Assembly: GCA_029260985.1 (NCBI GenBank)
Contig: JAJDCE010000021.1
Location: forward strand, 1 to 5,886
DNA from: Patescibacteria group bacterium
Lineage (GTDB): Bacteria; Patescibacteriota; Gracilibacteria; UM-FILTER-43-11
Direction of reading: 5' to 3'
Length of the DNA stretch: 5,886 nt
In this document: positions 4,824-5,886 of the stretch, piece by piece
Layout of the letters: every line of letters starts with the position of its first letter
Position numbering within the stretch: position 1 is the stretch's first letter
Notes under the pieces: model-generated
Told to the model about the DNA's origin: nothing
Database searches by the model: none
What the model saw: the letters and a program-made list of their open reading frames with translations, nothing else
Program-made: the position numbers and the translations under genes

Positions 4824-5111
4824 TTAACGTGGTGGTATAGGCCCAAAATCTTTACCACCTGGTATTTCAGATGCTCCATCAAACACAACCTTCATAAGAG
4901 GCGCATCTCTTCGAAAACTCTCAATAACCGCTCTTACTCCTTCATTATTTGCTAAACCTTCATTATTAGCTAATACCAATACACCCGTGTTAAACAGCGG
5001 ATTAGTACGGGTATCAAGAACAATCTTCATCATATGAGGTGACAGGTTAGCGGGAAGACCACTAATCTCACACCGCTTCCACTCATCAGGAATAATTAAT
5101 GCTTCAGTCAT
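4824..5111 (-). CDS. Hypothetical 95-residue protein with a LANNEG tandem duplication
   Basis: I do not recognise this protein. Its 95 residues start at the ATG at 5109-5111 after TTTAATAAT, 9 nt from the stop of the gene before it, so translation is likely linked. Residues 47-52 and 53-58 are both LANNEG, an in-frame tandem copy whose codons differ at two silent positions. The middle (MMKIVLDTRTNPLFNTGVLV) and the later part (LMKVVFDGASEIPGG) read like alternating beta strands. The C-terminus is glycine- and proline-rich (GPIPPR). It is soluble by appearance, with no membrane segment. Confidence 0.65.
   Translation of the reverse strand: MTEALIIPDEWKRCEISGLPANLSPHMMKIVLDTRTNPLFNTGVLVLANNEGLANNEGVRAVIESFRRDAPLMKVVFDGASEIPGGKDFGPIPPR
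4939..4974. repeat. Two-copy 18-bp tandem repeat within a coding gene
   Basis: Units 4939-4956 and 4957-4974 match at 16 of 18 positions, both starting CCTTCATTATT on the plus strand. Each encodes the hexapeptide LANNEG on the minus strand, so the frame is kept. The two differences are silent. Confidence 0.85.
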
Positions 5112-5120
5112 ATTATTAAA

Positions 5121-5441
5121 TTAAACAATAAGACGACCAGACAAATGCAATTTTGAAGTAATACCTTTAGCATTTAAGCGAGGGTCAGATAATGCCTGTC
5201 GGATACTACGCATAGTATTAGCTGAATCAACTTCATGTTGCGGGGCAACGCCAAAGCCATCACTAACCGAGCCATAATAGGCTTCCAGCTCAGCAACAAC
5301 ATGAGTGATCCTAGCCCTACTAGCCTCAGCTACAGCCAAAAGGTCACCCAATTCCGTAATAGCTTCAGGAATTGTACGAGCCAACCTGCCATCCACAATA
5401 AATTTATCACGCGCATCTGGCTCAGTGTTTGTAGTATTCAT
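5121..5441 (-). CDS. Hypothetical 106-residue protein
   Basis: I do not recognise this protein. Its 106 residues are largely helical: residues about 23-54 form a long helix (IPEAITELGDLLAVAEASRARITHVVAELEAYYG) of coiled-coil character, then a loop, a second helix (ANTMRSIRQALSD), and a hydrophobic end (LHLSGRLIV). There is no signal peptide, cysteine or catalytic motif. The ATG at 5439-5441 has no Shine-Dalgarno sequence; the leader ends ATCGATTTATT. It is the first gene of the three-gene minus-strand orphan set, with a 9-nt gap to the next, and it diverges from the gene at 5575. A role in the same process as its two followers is guessed only from spacing. Confidence 0.65.
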   Translation of the reverse strand: MNTTNTEPDARDKFIVDGRLARTIPEAITELGDLLAVAEASRARITHVVAELEAYYGSVSDGFGVAPQHEVDSANTMRSIRQALSDPRLNAKGITSKLHLSGRLIV

Positions 5442-5480
5442 AATAAATCGATTAAATTTTAAGGAAGACTATACTTACAT

Positions 5481-5508
5481 ATTTTAGGAAAAAGGGCAAA
5501 TTTGGGAA
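5481..5508 (-). promoter_or_regulatory. Weak candidate promoter for the orphan operon
   Basis: The minus strand shows TTCCCA (5503-5508), 16 bp, then TAAAAT (5481-5486). The -10 matches at five of six positions and the -35 at four. The start would fall about 33 nt upstream of the ATG at 5441. TATAGT slightly downstream is a competing -10 without a good -35. Confidence 0.3.
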
Positions 5509-5517
5509 CAGGCTTAC

Positions 5518-5546
5518 TTTACAACAATTAGCCTAGGTGCTAAATT
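5518..5546 (+). promoter_or_regulatory. Candidate promoter for the plus-strand gene at 5575
   Basis: TTTACA (5518-5523) and TAAATT (5541-5546) are separated by exactly 17 bp; the first matches consensus at five of six and the second at four. The predicted start near 5553 leaves a leader of about 22 nt. It is back to back with the minus-strand candidate at 5481-5508. Confidence 0.45.
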
Positions 5547-5574
5547 CAAAAACCATTATTACTAATCAAAAATT

Positions 5575-5856
5575 ATGACAGAAAAGAAATCACATGATGA
5601 GATGGAAAGCGATCTGGCCAATGCGGAAAGACATTGCACAGAATTGTTGGCTGAAGACGCAACTGCAAAGGGGAGGCTCGAAGTAGCAACTGCAGTAAGA
5701 GAAATATTGAGAGCGTTAATGCATGGTCAGGAACTTCCTGCAATGCGCAAACCAACAGAAGAGGAAAGCAAAGTATGGGAATTGCTGGAAGGTGTTGCTG
5801 AAAGATGTGGCTATGACAAAAAACCAGAAGAAACAGATGCAGATAAAAAGTCTTAA
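5575..5856 (+). CDS. Hypothetical 93-residue charged protein
   Basis: I do not recognise this protein. Its 93 residues are rich in Glu, Asp, Lys and Arg and largely helical: helix 1 about 7-27 (HDEMESDLANAERHCTELLA), helix 2 about 30-50 (ATAKGRLEVATAVREILRAL), helix 3 about 61-79 (TEEESKVWELLEGVAERCG), and a charged tail (KKPEETDADKKS). It has two cysteines (21 and 78) and no membrane segment. The ATG follows ATCAAAAATT with no Shine-Dalgarno sequence. It diverges from the orphan operon across a 133-nt gap that carries candidate promoters for both. It may be a small regulator or partner of that operon, but nothing in the sequence proves it. The 30 nt after its stop hold only an A/T-rich stretch with no clear terminator. 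Confidence 0.65.
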   Translation: MTEKKSHDEMESDLANAERHCTELLAEDATAKGRLEVATAVREILRALMHGQELPAMRKPTEEESKVWELLEGVAERCGYDKKPEETDADKKS

Positions 5857-5886
5857 AATTTTGAAATTTTTGGACTAAAACCTTCA

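Noticed and set aside
5855..5871. AAAATT/AATTTT hairpin as terminator after the last gene
   Set aside because: The stem contains only A/T pairs and no real U-run follows, so it would be too weak.

Overview
The window looks chromosomal, from a bacterium with moderate-to-low GC and the standard genetic code. TGA closes at least two of the frames I accept and interrupts none of the conserved genes. The style of Der (an AGTTRDR switch region), of YbaB and of bS21, the many small orphan genes, and a DUF5678-like/retropepsin pair suggest a Candidate Phyla Radiation (Patescibacteria) lineage. That placement is inference from protein style, not a phylogeny.

Region 1-1260 is housekeeping on the minus strand: the 5' part of mltG, cut by the left window edge, with ybaB upstream of it. 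Region 1261-2010 is gene-poor. It holds an operator-like palindrome upstream of ybaB, a REPIN-like pair of inverted 26-bp palindromic units, a further hairpin, and an unrecognised 118-residue cysteine-containing gene on the minus strand. The promoter of that gene diverges from the promoter of rpsU. Region 2011-3718 is housekeeping on the plus strand: rpsU (bS21) followed by der (ribosome-assembly GTPase). They are separated by a short spacer with a hairpin set between two copies of a 12-bp direct repeat. The 10-bp core of that repeat also occurs twice between ybaB and mltG.

Region 3742-5441 is accessory-looking and lies on the minus strand. It has three consecutive orphan genes, then a near-consensus promoter, then a DUF5678-like small protein overlapping a single-domain retropepsin-like aspartic protease gene. 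At the right end a small, highly charged orphan gene diverges on the plus strand.

MltG acts in peptidoglycan chain termination, Der and bS21 act in the ribosome, and YbaB binds the nucleoid. They share no single pathway beyond growth. The strongest regulatory observation is that rpsU is the only one of the ten visible initiation regions with a strong, normally spaced Shine-Dalgarno sequence; the others are A/T-rich or weak. This resembles the bS21 autoregulation logic known in Bacteroidia. The most system-like locus is the translationally overlapping DUF5678-like/retropepsin pair under its own strong promoter.
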